Source: Streptomyces galbus (GTDB taxonomy: Bacteria; Actinomycetota; Actinomycetes; Streptomycetales; Streptomycetaceae). From it: DNA of 64,000 bases. A model generated the notes under the pieces. The model was not told the origin of the DNA. It ran no database searches and worked only from the letters and a program-made list of their open reading frames with translations. The stretch spans positions 446,219 through 510,218 of the forward strand of contig NZ_SZPR01000019.1 in NCBI RefSeq assembly GCF_005280195.1, in the 5' to 3' direction. Position numbers and translations under genes: made by a program. This document shows, one piece after another, positions 9,821 to 18,679 of the stretch; within the stretch, counting starts at the first letter, position 1; the number at the start of each line of letters is the position of its first letter.

Positions 9821-10699
9821 TCAGTCCTCGGTCGTCAGCCCCCGCCGCAGCCGCACCAGGGTGCGCGTGAGCAGGCGCGAGACGTGCATCTGGGAGATGC
9901 CCAGCTCGTCGCCGATCTCCGACTGGGTCATGTTGGCGACGAAGCGCAGCGACAGGATCGTGCGGTCGCGGGGCGTCAGCTCGGCGATGAGCGGCTTGAG
10001 GGACTCGACGTACTCGATGCCCTCCAGCCCGTGGTCCTCGTAGCCGATGCGGTCGGCCAGCGTGCCCTCGGTGTCGTTCTCCTCGGCCTGCGCGTCCAGC
10101 GAGGCGGCGGTGTACGCGTTGGAGGCGGACATGCCCTCGACGACCTCGTCGTGGGAGAGGCCGAGCCGCTCGGCCAGCTCCGCGACGGTGGGCGCGCGGT
10201 CCAGCGCCTGCGCCAGCTCGTCACCGGCCCGGGCGAGGTCCAGCCGCAGCTCCTGCAGGCGGCGCGGCACGCGCACGGACCACGAGGTGTCGCGGAAGAA
10301 GCGCTTGATCTCGCCGATGATGGTGGGCATCGCGAACGTGGGGAACTCGACGCCGCGGGACAGCTCGAAGCGGTCGATCGCCTTGATCAGGCCGATCGTG
10401 CCGACCTGGATGATGTCCTCCATGGGCTCGCTGCGCGAGCGGAACCGGGAGGCGGCGAACTTGACCAGTGCGAGGTTCAGCTCGACGAGGGTGTTCCGCA
10501 CGTAGGAGTACTCGGGGGTGCCTTCCTCGAGCGCCTCCAGACGCTCGAAGAGGGTCCGGGACAACGCCCGCGCGTCCACGGCACCGACCTCGTCGTACGG
10601 GGGGATCTCCGGGAGCTCGTCGAGGGGGTCGGCCTCGTCGGCCGGGGTGGGTGCCGACGTCGCACCCTGGATGTGCGGTGCGTCGAGCCGCGGTGACAT
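9821..10699 (-). CDS. sigI: RNA polymerase sigma factor, SigB/SigF/SigG subfamily (SigI-like)
   Basis: A 292-residue group 3 sigma factor. Region 2 reads NLALVKFAASRFRSRSEPMEDIIQVGTIGLIKAIDRFELSRG-type sequence; region 3 follows IIGEIKRFFRD with VRVPRRLQE; region 4 ends with LTPRDRTILSLRF and the HTH MTQSEIGDELGISQMHVSRLL. This is characteristic of Streptomyces SigB-type stress/development factors. The ATG at 10699 follows GGAGGA with 5-6 nt spacing; an in-frame ATG 24 nt upstream lacks a site. Divergent anti-anti-sigma and anti-sigma genes indicate partner-switching control. The symbol rests on remembered gene order in S. coelicolor; the subfamily assignment is secure. Confidence 0.9.
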   Translation of the reverse strand: MSPRLDAPHIQGATSAPTPADEADPLDELPEIPPYDEVGAVDARALSRTLFERLEALEEGTPEYSYVRNTLVELNLALVKFAASRFRSRSEPMEDIIQVGTIGLIKAIDRFELSRGVEFPTFAMPTIIGEIKRFFRDTSWSVRVPRRLQELRLDLARAGDELAQALDRAPTVAELAERLGLSHDEVVEGMSASNAYTAASLDAQAEENDTEGTLADRIGYEDHGLEGIEYVESLKPLIAELTPRDRTILSLRFVANMTQSEIGDELGISQMHVSRLLTRTLVRLRRGLTTED

Positions 10700-10949
10700 G
10701 ATGTCCTCCATCGTTCTCGGCATAAGGCTGCCGAAGCCAGTACGTGCACTGCGGTGTGCGGCGCCTCCGGGCCGGCCGTGTCGTCAACGTGTACCTACTA
10801 GCCCTACCCGCTCCACCGAGGCCGCCGCAAGTACACTCTGTGCGCTTATGTCCGTTTGTGGGTGGATGTTCGGCTGTCGCAGTGCGGAACGAAGGCGTAG
10901 TGTGCGAGGGCGTCAGGAACCAGCGAGTGACACCGGGAGAGATGACGGC

Positions 10950-11327
10950 ATGGACCACGGGACGGTCGGCAGCGCACAGTCGGGCCGGCTTCTGGTGGAG
11001 GTTCGGGAAGCCGGCACCAGCGCCGTCGTGACTCCGGCGGGTGAACTCGACCACCACACCGCCGATCTTCTCCGCGAACCGCTGGAGGAGTGCCTGGCCA
11101 AGGGCTTCAGCCGGCTGGTCGTCGACTGCTCACGGCTGGAGTTCTGCGACTCCACGGGCCTCAACGTACTGCTCGGCGCCCGCCTGAAGGCGGAGGCCGC
11201 GGGCGGCGGGGTGCACCTCGCCGGCATGCTGCCGGTCGTCGCGCGGGTGTTCGAGATCACGGGCGCGGAAGCGGTCTTCACCGTGCACGACTCGGTCGAG
11301 GCCGCCCTCGCCGACGACGACGGCTGA
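10950..11327 (+). CDS. Anti-sigma factor antagonist (STAS domain)
   Basis: A 125-residue single STAS-domain protein that binds an anti-sigma kinase when unphosphorylated and so frees a sigma factor. Conserved features: VVTPAGELDHHTADLL, LVVDCSRLEFCDSTGLNVLL with the phosphorylatable serine in DSTGL (about S68), and GVHLAGMLPVVARVFEITG. The ATG at 10950 is preceded by GGGAGAG about 9 nt upstream. It diverges from the sigma gene and is followed by the anti-sigma gene 350 nt downstream, forming a classic SpoIIAA-like module. Confidence 0.92.
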   Translation: MDHGTVGSAQSGRLLVEVREAGTSAVVTPAGELDHHTADLLREPLEECLAKGFSRLVVDCSRLEFCDSTGLNVLLGARLKAEAAGGGVHLAGMLPVVARVFEITGAEAVFTVHDSVEAALADDDG

Positions 11328-11458
11328 CCGCTCCGCCCGCGCACGCCGCAGCCGGCCGGCGTGGCGCCTCCCGCTCCGGCGGGAAGCGAGGGGTGTTCCG
11401 CCGGGCGCGTCGGGCAGGAGAGACCTGTAGAGGTCGGCGGCGAGTCGAGGGGGAGGAC

Positions 11459-11662
11459 ATGCGGACGGACGGGACGGCTCCCGTGCGGCGCGGCGGCGGC
11501 GCGAGGACCGGCCGCCGCGGCGGCCCGGGCGGCGACGCCCGGACCGTGACGCTCCTGAGACCGCGCGTGGACCGTCGCGGGACGACTGCCGGGGACGCTG
11601 ACGTGAACGCTTTCGACGACTCTTACGGGGACTGTTGCCATCGTGAACTGGGGAATCGGTGA
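11459..11662 (+). CDS. Possible small Arg/Gly-rich ORF between anti-anti-sigma and anti-sigma genes
   Basis: A 67-codon ORF in the 347-nt gap between the STAS and anti-sigma genes. Its ATG has a strong GGGGGAGG site 3-4 nt upstream and it stops 12 nt before the anti-sigma start, so it could be translated and coupled to it. The product is Arg/Gly-rich at first and ends with acidic and Cys-Cys-His residues. No family is recognised. The ORF could be chance in GC-rich DNA, and the Shine-Dalgarno is the main support. Confidence 0.35.
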   Translation: MRTDGTAPVRRGGGARTGRRGGPGGDARTVTLLRPRVDRRGTTAGDADVNAFDDSYGDCCHRELGNR

Positions 11663-11674
11663 GGTGAAGCGCTG

Positions 11675-12151
11675 ATGAGCACCACCCGGCCTGTCCCGCC
11701 GGGCTCCCCTGAGCCCGGCGGCGCCTCCGGGGCGTCGGCCGGCCGTCAGGTCCGCAGCCTGAGTTTCGACGGCGCGAGCGGTGTCGTTCCGCTCGCCCGT
11801 GACTTCGCCCGGCAGGCGCTGTACGCCTGGGGCTGGCTGCCGGCCGACGGCGCCGACCAGCGGGCCGCGGCCGAGGACGTGCTGCTCGTCGTGTCCGAAC
11901 TGGTCACCAACGCCTGCCTGCACGCCGAGGGCCCCGAGGAGATGCGCCTCGCCTGTGACAACAAGGTGATCCGCGTCGAGGTCGCCGACCACGGCACCGG
12001 CCAGCCCGCACCCCGCACCCCGCACCGCGCGGGCCGCCCCGGCGGCCACGGCATGTTCATCGTGCAGCGCCTGTGCCTGGACTGGGGCGTCGTCCGCACG
12101 CCCGGAGTGGCCGGCAAGACGGTCTGGGCGGAACTGGGCGCCCCGGCGTAG
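11675..12151 (+). CDS. Anti-sigma factor, RsbW/SpoIIAB-type ATP-binding protein
   Basis: A 158-residue HATPase_c_2 protein. The N-box is EDVLLVVSELVTNACLHA, the G1-box VADHGTGQP and the G2-box GGHGMFIVQRLC. Such proteins bind their sigma factor and use ATP to phosphorylate the STAS antagonist. The ATG at 11675 follows GAGGTGAAG. Together with the STAS gene and the divergent sigma gene it makes a complete partner switch; cognate pairing is inferred from position. A 21-bp terminator hairpin follows directly. Confidence 0.92.
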   Translation: MSTTRPVPPGSPEPGGASGASAGRQVRSLSFDGASGVVPLARDFARQALYAWGWLPADGADQRAAAEDVLLVVSELVTNACLHAEGPEEMRLACDNKVIRVEVADHGTGQPAPRTPHRAGRPGGHGMFIVQRLCLDWGVVRTPGVAGKTVWAELGAPA

Positions 12152-12177
12152 AGCTGTCGCACGAAGGAGCTTCCCGA

Positions 12178-12228
12178 AACGGCCGGAGGGCCGCCGCACC
12201 CCAGGGATGCGGCGGCCCTCCGGCCGTT
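12178..12228. terminator. Strong bidirectional terminator
   Basis: A perfect 21-bp stem (12178-12198 with 12208-12228) and a 9-nt loop sit between the convergent anti-sigma and peptide transporter genes. The arms begin AACGGCCGGAGGGCC. The hairpin can serve both strands. Confidence 0.88.
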
Positions 12229-12263
12229 CGCGGGTCGGGCGGCGCAGGGCCGCCCGGACCGGC

Positions 12264-13769
12264 TCAGCGCACGTCGCCCATGAGGGCGTTGACCTTCCGG
12301 CGGTACATCCACACCGCGAAGCCGGCGACCACGGCGAGCACGGCCTCCAGGGCGACGAAGCCCATGCGGTCCAGGTTCACCCCGCCCACGGCCGGGTTGG
12401 ACAGCAGCGCGGTGACCGAGTCGCCCGCGGTGACGGCGAGGAACCACACGCCCATCATCTGCGAGGCGTACTTCGCCGGCGCCATCTTGGTGGTGACCGA
12501 CAGGCCCACCGGGGACAGCGTCAGCTCGCCGACGGTCTGCACGAAGTAGATCGCCACCAGCCACATCGCCGCGGCCTTGTGACCGCCCTCGGCGATCGAC
12601 AGCGGGGCCAGGAACAGGAAGAACGACGCACCCACCAGCACCAGGCCGGAGGCGAACTTCACGATCGTGCTCGGCTCCTTGCCGCGCCGGTTCAGCCACA
12701 CCCACAGCCAGGCGAAGACCGGCGCCAGCGCCATGATCATGACGGGGTTGACCGACTGGTACCAGGAGACCGGGAACTTCCAGCCGAGGACGGTGTTGTC
12801 GGCGCTGGCGTCCGCGAACAGCGACAGGGTCGAGCCGCCCTGGTCGTAGATCATCCAGAAGACGGCCGCGGCCACGAAGAACCAGACGTACGCGGACACC
12901 TTGGTGCGCTCGGCGGTGTCCAGGTCCTTGTCGCGCCGGATGCGGGCGATGACCACGATCGGGACGATCAGGCCGATCAGGGTGAGCGGGACCAGCGCCC
13001 AGTTCAGCGTGAAGTGGCCGGTGAAGCCGACGATGCCGTAGAAGACGGCGGCGATGGCCAGCCACACCAGGCCCTTGGTCAGGGTGGCGGACTTCTCGGC
13101 CGGGGACATCGGGGTGGGGACGACGTCGCTGCGCGCGCTCAGGTGGCGGCTGCCCAGCAGGAACTGGGCCAGGCCCAGCGCCATGCCGAGCGCGGCCAGC
13201 GCGAAGCCGAAGTGCCAGTTGACGTTCTCGCCGACGGTGCCGATGACCAGCGGCGCGACGAAGGCGCCCAGGTTGATGCCGATGTAGAACAGCGTGAAGC
13301 CGGCGTCACGGCGCGCGTCGTCCGGGCCGTCGTAGAGGTGGCCGACCATCGTGGAGATGTTGGCCTTCAGCAGGCCCGAGCCGATGGCGACGAGGCCGAG
13401 GCCGACGAAGAAGGTCCCGGCGGTCGGCAGCGCCAGCGCCAGGTGGCCGAGCATGATGATCAGACCCGCGACGGCGACGGTCCTGCGGGGGCCGAGGAAG
13501 CGGTCCGCGACCCAGCCGCCCGGCAGGGCGAGCAGGTACACGAGCGACACGTACACGGAGTAGATCGCCGTCGCCGTGCCCGCGCTCAGGTGCAGGCCGC
13601 CGGGGGCCACCAGGTACAGCGGGAGCAGAGCCCTCATGCCGTAGTAGGAGAAACGCTCCCACATCTCGGTCATGAAGAGGGTGGCCAGTCCGCGGGGGTG
13701 GCCGAAGAAGGTCTTCCCGGTTCCGGGGGTGTCCGGACGGACCGAGTCCTTCGTCAGGCTGGACGCCAT
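12264..13769 (-). CDS. POT/PTR2-family proton-dependent di-/tripeptide transporter
   Basis: A 501-residue major-facilitator protein with about 14 hydrophobic segments. POT signatures are present: MWERFSYYGMRALLPLYL in helix 1 (ExxERFxYYG), and FYIGINLGAFVAPL (PTR2 signature). It imports small peptides with protons. The ATG at 13769 has AAGGAACG upstream; longer forms would add a proline-rich stretch with no ribosome site. It ends against the anti-sigma gene across a shared terminator. A 515-nt region with several dyads lies upstream. Confidence 0.92.
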   Translation of the reverse strand: MASSLTKDSVRPDTPGTGKTFFGHPRGLATLFMTEMWERFSYYGMRALLPLYLVAPGGLHLSAGTATAIYSVYVSLVYLLALPGGWVADRFLGPRRTVAVAGLIIMLGHLALALPTAGTFFVGLGLVAIGSGLLKANISTMVGHLYDGPDDARRDAGFTLFYIGINLGAFVAPLVIGTVGENVNWHFGFALAALGMALGLAQFLLGSRHLSARSDVVPTPMSPAEKSATLTKGLVWLAIAAVFYGIVGFTGHFTLNWALVPLTLIGLIVPIVVIARIRRDKDLDTAERTKVSAYVWFFVAAAVFWMIYDQGGSTLSLFADASADNTVLGWKFPVSWYQSVNPVMIMALAPVFAWLWVWLNRRGKEPSTIVKFASGLVLVGASFFLFLAPLSIAEGGHKAAAMWLVAIYFVQTVGELTLSPVGLSVTTKMAPAKYASQMMGVWFLAVTAGDSVTALLSNPAVGGVNLDRMGFVALEAVLAVVAGFAVWMYRRKVNALMGDVR

Positions 13770-14284
13770 GGTCGTTCCTTGCTGGTTCGGGACGCGCGAG
13801 CGGAGCGTTGCGCGCCCGGTGGGGCGGCCGGCACCGGCGGGTCGGTCCGTCCGCCCCACGCCCGGGGGGAAGCCGCTCCGGATCGCGGAGCGGAGGACGG
13901 CGACCACCGGGATCCACGCCTGGCGCGCGTCGCGCCGAGGCCCGGCCACAGGTCATTCCTTTCAAGGCTGGGGAGAACCAGCCCGCACACAAAAGAGACC
14001 CTCAGCGTCACAGACGTCGCCGAAGGTCCCCGCGTACTACAGGCGTTTCTTCACCATACGGCAGGACACTGCCGCATATGGAAGGACTTGAGACGCGGAT
14101 CACAGGTGAACCCGGAACCACGGGCATGGTTCCGAAGGTCGACACCAGGATGACATCCCCCGACCGCAGGTCCGTACCAAGTGGGGGGACCGTGCCGGGC
14201 GGCGGATGTCCGGCTTGTCCTGAGTAAGAGACCACCGGGCCGATCACACCTCGGCGCCCTGGCCAGGCGGACTACCATCGGCTC
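13770..14284. promoter_or_regulatory. Non-coding divergent promoter region with small dyads
   Basis: A 515-nt stretch between the divergent peptide transporter and response regulator genes, with no credible gene. Two short hairpin-forming dyads are visible: GGCTGG/CCAGCC (13966-13971 with 13978-13983) in the transporter leader and CGGCAG/CTGCCG (14059-14064 with 14069-14074). TACCAT (14273-14278) ends 6 nt before the response regulator ATG and could be the -10 box of a leaderless transcript. Base composition from about 13950 to 14130 is noticeably less GC-rich, as expected for promoters. Confidence 0.5.
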
Positions 14285-14962
14285 ATGACCCGTGTACTGC
14301 TCGCCGAGGACGATGCGTCCATCTCGGAGCCGCTGGCCCGCGCCCTGCGCCGGGAAGGGTACGAGGTCGAGGTGCGTGAGGACGGACCGACCGCGCTCGA
14401 CGCCGGAATGCAGGGCGGCGTCGACCTGGTCGTGCTGGACCTCGGCCTGCCCGGCATGGACGGCCTGGAGGTCGCCCGCCGGCTGCGCGCCGAGGGGCAC
14501 GCCGTGCCGATCCTGATCCTGACCGCGCGGGCCGACGAGGTCGACACCGTCGTCGGTCTGGACGCGGGCGCCGACGACTACGTCACCAAGCCCTTCCGGC
14601 TCGCCGAACTGCTCGCCCGGGTCCGGGCCCTGCTGCGGCGCGGCGCCGCCGAGCCGCAGCAGCCGCCCGCCACCCACGGCGTGCGCATCGACGTCGAGTC
14701 GCACCGCGCGTGGATGGGCGACGAGGAACTCCAGCTCACCGCCAAGGAGTTCGACCTGCTGCGGGTCCTGGTGCGCGACGCCGGACGGGTCGTCACCCGC
14801 GACCAGTTGATGCGCGAGGTCTGGGACACCACCTGGTGGTCGTCGACCAAGACCCTCGACATGCACATCTCCTGGCTGCGCAAGAAGCTCGGCGACGACG
14901 CGGCCAACCCCCGGTACATCGCGACCGTGCGCGGCGTCGGCTTCCGCTTCGAGAAGAGCTGA
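14285..14962 (+). CDS. OmpR/PhoB-family response regulator
   Basis: A 225-residue two-component regulator. The receiver domain (1-~120) has the acidic pair ED-D at 8-10, phospho-acceptor D52 in VVLDLGLPGMDG, and the conserved lysine in DDYVTKPF. The C-terminal winged helix (~130-225) carries LTAKEFDLLRVLVRDAGRVVTRDQLMREVW and ends TVRGVGFRFEKS. The ATG at 14285 lacks an obvious Shine-Dalgarno but has TACCAT 6 nt upstream, so it may be leaderless. It is followed after 80 nt by its probable cognate kinase. Target genes are unknown; the adjacent transporter is one possibility. Confidence 0.95.
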   Translation: MTRVLLAEDDASISEPLARALRREGYEVEVREDGPTALDAGMQGGVDLVVLDLGLPGMDGLEVARRLRAEGHAVPILILTARADEVDTVVGLDAGADDYVTKPFRLAELLARVRALLRRGAAEPQQPPATHGVRIDVESHRAWMGDEELQLTAKEFDLLRVLVRDAGRVVTRDQLMREVWDTTWWSSTKTLDMHISWLRKKLGDDAANPRYIATVRGVGFRFEKS

Positions 14963-15042
14963 GCGGGCCGGCCCGGCCCACCCCGCCGCCTCCCGGGGCC
15001 TGACCCACACGACAGCCCCGAAGCCACCGTCCGGAGAAGCCC

Positions 15043-16317
15043 GTGCGCCGCCGTCTCATCCAGTCCACGCTCGCCGTCGTCCTCGTCGTCATCGCGGTGT
15101 TCGGCGTCTCCCTCGTCCTCGTCGAGAGCCGCACGATCAGCAACAGCGCGCAGGAGCGGGTGGACTCCGAGGCCGTGCGGCTGGTCGGCATCGTGGACAG
15201 CCGGCTGCTCGGGCACGAGGACGTCACCACGGAGATCCTGCGCGACCAGGTCACCCAGGACCGCCACGCGGTGATCACCGTGCCCGGCCGGGCGCCCATC
15301 GAGATCGGCACCCCGCCGCACGGCGACGTCATCACCGCGAAGGAGAGGGGCGAGGGCGGCGAGACCGTCGTCGTGCAGGAGCCCCGCTCCACCGTGACCC
15401 GCGAGGTCGGCCGGACCCTGCTGATCATCGGCCTGGTGGCGCTGCTCGCGGTGGTCGCCGCCGTCCTGCTCGCCATCCGCCAGGCCAACCGGCTCGCCTC
15501 CCCGCTCACCGACCTCGCCGAGACCGCCGAACGCCTCGGCTCCGGCGACCCCCGCCCGCGCCACAAGCGCTACGGCGTCCCCGAGCTGGACCGGGTCGCC
15601 GACGTGCTCGACGCCTCCGCCGAGCGCATCGGGCGGATGCTGACCGCCGAGCGGCGCCTGGCCGCCGACGCCTCCCACCAGCTCCGCACCCCGCTGACCG
15701 CGCTGTCCATGCGGCTGGAGGAGATCACCCTCACCGACGACCCGGACACGGTGAAGGAGGAGGCGACGATCGCGCTGACCCAGGTGGAGCGGCTCACGGA
15801 CGTCGTGGAGCGGCTGCTGACCAACGCCCGCGACCCGCGCACCGGCTCGGCCGTCTCCTTCGACCTCGACGAGGTCATCCAGCAGCAGCTCGCCGAATGG
15901 CGGCCCGCCTACCGCAGCGCCGGGCGGGCCATCGTCAGCTCGGGCAAGCGGCACCTGCGGGCCGTGGGGACGCCGGGGGCGGTCGCCCAGGTGCTCGCCG
16001 CCCTGATCGAGAACTCCCTGATGCACGGCGGCGGCACGGTGGCGCTGCGCACCCGCGTCACCGGCAACCAGGCGGTGATCGAGGTCACGGACGAGGGGCC
16101 GGGCGTCCCGGCGGACCTGGGCGCGCGCATCTTCGAGCGGACCATCAGCGGCCGCAACTCCACCGGCATCGGCCTGGCGGTGGCCCGGGACCTGGCGGAG
16201 GCGGACGGCGGGCGGCTGGAGATGCTCCAGGCGCAGCCGCCGGTGTTCGGGCTGTTCCTCTCGCGCACCCCGCCCGCGAAGAGGTCGACGCCGGACCAGG
16301 AGCCGACGGTCAGGTGA
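15043..16317 (+). CDS. Sensor histidine kinase
   Basis: A 424-residue membrane kinase. TM1 is near residues 5-25 (STLAVVLVVIAVFGVSLVLV), followed by a ~95-residue extracytoplasmic region and TM2 near 127-147 (LLIIGLVALLAVVAAVLLAI). A HAMP linker precedes the H-box ADASHQLRTPLTAL. The ATPase domain shows the N-box LIENSLMHGG, G1 DEGPGVP and G2 TGIGLAVARDLAEADGG. The GTG at 15043 has GGAGAAG 4 nt upstream. Orientation and spacing make it the partner of the preceding response regulator. The sensed signal is unknown. Confidence 0.93.
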   Translation: MRRRLIQSTLAVVLVVIAVFGVSLVLVESRTISNSAQERVDSEAVRLVGIVDSRLLGHEDVTTEILRDQVTQDRHAVITVPGRAPIEIGTPPHGDVITAKERGEGGETVVVQEPRSTVTREVGRTLLIIGLVALLAVVAAVLLAIRQANRLASPLTDLAETAERLGSGDPRPRHKRYGVPELDRVADVLDASAERIGRMLTAERRLAADASHQLRTPLTALSMRLEEITLTDDPDTVKEEATIALTQVERLTDVVERLLTNARDPRTGSAVSFDLDEVIQQQLAEWRPAYRSAGRAIVSSGKRHLRAVGTPGAVAQVLAALIENSLMHGGGTVALRTRVTGNQAVIEVTDEGPGVPADLGARIFERTISGRNSTGIGLAVARDLAEADGGRLEMLQAQPPVFGLFLSRTPPAKRSTPDQEPTVR

Positions 16318-16371
16318 GCAGCGGGCCGGGCGCGGCCGCCCGTCACCGCCCTTCGTCGTCGGGACCCCGGT

Positions 16372-16875
16372 TCAGCTCATCTGCTGCTGTGCCGTGGGCG
16401 TCGATATGTCAGCCTCCAGGAAGGACTCCGCGCTCGCCACGGCGTCCCGCGCGGGCAGGGCGCGGAACACCCAGGTGCGGTAGGACCAGAAGCGGAACAG
16501 GGTCGCCACGCCGATGCCGACGAACTTGAAGACGTTGCTCTGCAGCGGGCTGTCCCAGCCGCACCAGTACGTCGCCGCGTAGAGCACGCCGTTCTCGATG
16601 ACCAGGCCGACCACGCTGAACAGCAGGAACAGGGTCAGTTCCTTGGTGCGGCCGCTCTTGTCGCGGTCCCGGTAGGTGAAGTACCGGAAGCCCACGTAGT
16701 TGAAGACGATCGACACCACCGTGGCGATCACGCTCGCCCGCACCACCTGCAGGTCGGTGACGTGCCGGACCAGGTTGAAGACGGCGAGGTTCACGAGGAG
16801 GCCCGCGCCGCCCACCGCGCCGAACTTGGCCAGCTCGCGGACGAGCCGGCGGAGCCCCGAGGCACCATGTCCCAT
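16372..16875 (-). CDS. GtrA-family membrane protein
   Basis: A 167-residue protein with four transmembrane segments; FGAVGGAGLLVNLAVFNLV and the N-terminal half of the family motif (VSIVFNYVGFRYFTY) match GtrA/DPMS-like proteins. Members are proposed to help move polyprenyl-phosphate sugars across the membrane for wall or surface glycan synthesis. The ATG at 16875 fits the family start. It diverges from purK, an arrangement also seen around M. tuberculosis purK. It fits the envelope-glycan theme of the window. Confidence 0.85.
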   Translation of the reverse strand: MGHGASGLRRLVRELAKFGAVGGAGLLVNLAVFNLVRHVTDLQVVRASVIATVVSIVFNYVGFRYFTYRDRDKSGRTKELTLFLLFSVVGLVIENGVLYAATYWCGWDSPLQSNVFKFVGIGVATLFRFWSYRTWVFRALPARDAVASAESFLEADISTPTAQQQMS

Positions 16876-17010
16876 GGTCGTGCAGGCCCCCGTCCGGGTA
16901 AGCGATTGGGTCGACCCCGCCATGCTAACCACCGGGCGTGTCCGTGACCCGTGCTCGCGGTGCGGGAGGCACTGAATCAGGCCGTCCGGCGTGGCCGATA
17001 CCCTAGGCGT

Positions 17011-18150
17011 GTGACGTTCCCGGTAGTCGGCATGGTCGGCGGAGGTCAGCTCGCGCGTATGACGCACGAGGCGGGCATTCCGCTGGGCATCAGGTTCAAG
17101 CTCCTCAGTGACACTCCGCAGGATTCCGCGGCCCAGGTCGTCCACGACGTCGTCGTGGGCGACTACCGCGACCTGGAGACGCTGCGCGCGTTCGCGCGCG
17201 GCTGTGACGTGATCACCTTCGACCACGAGCACGTGCCCACCGAGCACCTGCGGGCCCTGGAGGCGGACGGCATCCCCGTCCGCCCCGGCCCGGACGCGCT
17301 GGTGCACGCCCAGGACAAGGGCGTGATGCGCGCACGGCTCGACGCGCTCGGCATCCCGTGCCCACGGCACCGCATCGTGCGCGACGCGCAGGACGTGGCC
17401 GCCTTCGCCCAGGAGGGCGCGGGGTTCCCGGTCGTCCTGAAGACCGTCCGCGGCGGCTACGACGGCAAGGGCGTGTGGGTCGTCGACACCGTCGAGGAGG
17501 CGGAGGAGCCCTTCAGGGCGGGCGTCCCGGTCCTCGCCGAGGAGAAGGTCGACTACGTCCGCGAACTCGCCGCCAACGTGGTGCGCTCCCCGCACGGGCA
17601 GGCCGTCGCCTACCCGGTGGTCGAGTCCCGGCAGGTGAACGGCGTCTGCGACACGGTCATCGCGCCCGCGCCCGGCCTGGACCCGGCCCTCGCGCTGGAG
17701 GCCGAGGAGATGGCGCTGACCATCGCCAAGGAACTCGGCGTCGTCGGCCACCTCGCCGTCGAGCTGTTCCAGACCCGCGACGGCCGCATCCTCGTCAACG
17801 AACTGGCGATGCGCCCGCACAACTCCGGCCACTGGAGCATGGACGGCGCGATCACCAGCCAGTTCGCCAACCACGTGCGCGCCGTGCTCGACCTGCCGCT
17901 CGGCGACCCGCGCCCGCGCGCCCCGTGGACCGTGATGGTCAACGTCCTCGGCGGCGACTTCCCCGACATGTACTCCGCGTACCTGCACTGCATGGCCCGC
18001 GACCCCCAGCTCAAGATCCACATGTACGGCAAGGACGTGAAGCCCGGCCGCAAGGTGGGCCACGTCAACATCTACGGCGACGACCTCGACGACGTGCTGG
18101 AGCGCGCCCGTCACGCTGCCGGCTACCTGAGAGGCACCATCACCGAATGA
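17011..18150 (+). CDS. purK: 5-(carboxyamino)imidazole ribonucleotide synthase
   Basis: A 379-residue ATP-grasp enzyme of purine synthesis that carboxylates AIR to N5-CAIR with ATP and bicarbonate. It begins VVGMVGGGQLARM, and shows the ATP-grasp segments VLKTVRGGYDGKGVWVV, LAEEKVDYVRELAANV and NELAMRPHNSGHWSMDG. The GTG at 17011 fits the family N-terminus. No Shine-Dalgarno is visible, but TACCCT (16999-17004) lies 6 nt upstream, typical of a leaderless mRNA. It overlaps purE by ATGA. Confidence 0.96.
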   Translation: MTFPVVGMVGGGQLARMTHEAGIPLGIRFKLLSDTPQDSAAQVVHDVVVGDYRDLETLRAFARGCDVITFDHEHVPTEHLRALEADGIPVRPGPDALVHAQDKGVMRARLDALGIPCPRHRIVRDAQDVAAFAQEGAGFPVVLKTVRGGYDGKGVWVVDTVEEAEEPFRAGVPVLAEEKVDYVRELAANVVRSPHGQAVAYPVVESRQVNGVCDTVIAPAPGLDPALALEAEEMALTIAKELGVVGHLAVELFQTRDGRILVNELAMRPHNSGHWSMDGAITSQFANHVRAVLDLPLGDPRPRAPWTVMVNVLGGDFPDMYSAYLHCMARDPQLKIHMYGKDVKPGRKVGHVNIYGDDLDDVLERARHAAGYLRGTITE

Positions 18151-18674
18151 GCCCTGTTGTTGGCATCGTCATGGGGTCGGACTCGGACTGGCCCGTCATG
18201 GAGGCCGCCGCCAAGGCCCTCGACGAGTTCGAGATCGCCTACGAGGTCGACGTGGTCTCCGCGCACCGCATGCCGCGCGAGATGGTCGCCTACGGCGAGC
18301 AGGCCGCCGACCGGGGCCTGAAGGTGATCATCGCCGGTGCGGGCGGCGCCGCCCACCTGCCCGGCATGCTCGCCTCCGTCACCCCGCTGCCGGTGATCGG
18401 CGTGCCCGTGCCGCTGAAGTACCTCGACGGCATGGACTCCCTGCTGTCCATCGTGCAGATGCCCGCGGGCGTGCCCGTCGCGACCGTCTCCGTGGCCGGC
18501 GCCCGCAACGCCGGCCTGCTCGCCGCCCGCATCCTCGCCACCCACGACGAGGACCTGCTGCACCGGATGCGCGACTTCCAGCAGGACCTGAACGACCAGG
18601 CCACCGAGAAGGGCAAGCGGCTGCGCGCCAAGGCCGAGGGCGCCGGCGGCTTCGGCTTCGGCACCGGGAAGTGA
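18147..18674 (+). CDS. purE: N5-carboxyaminoimidazole ribonucleotide mutase
   Basis: A 175-residue class I PurE that converts N5-CAIR to CAIR. Diagnostic motifs are GIVMGSDSDWPVM, VVSAHRMPREM (catalytic His), IAGAGGAAHLPGM and PVPLKYLDGMDSLLSIVQMP. The start overlaps the purK stop (ATGA), giving translational coupling of the two consecutive enzymes. A Lys/Gly-rich C-terminal tail of ~15 residues extends beyond the usual core. Confidence 0.97.
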   Translation: MSPVVGIVMGSDSDWPVMEAAAKALDEFEIAYEVDVVSAHRMPREMVAYGEQAADRGLKVIIAGAGGAAHLPGMLASVTPLPVIGVPVPLKYLDGMDSLLSIVQMPAGVPVATVSVAGARNAGLLAARILATHDEDLLHRMRDFQQDLNDQATEKGKRLRAKAEGAGGFGFGTGK

Positions 18675-18679
18675 CCGCC

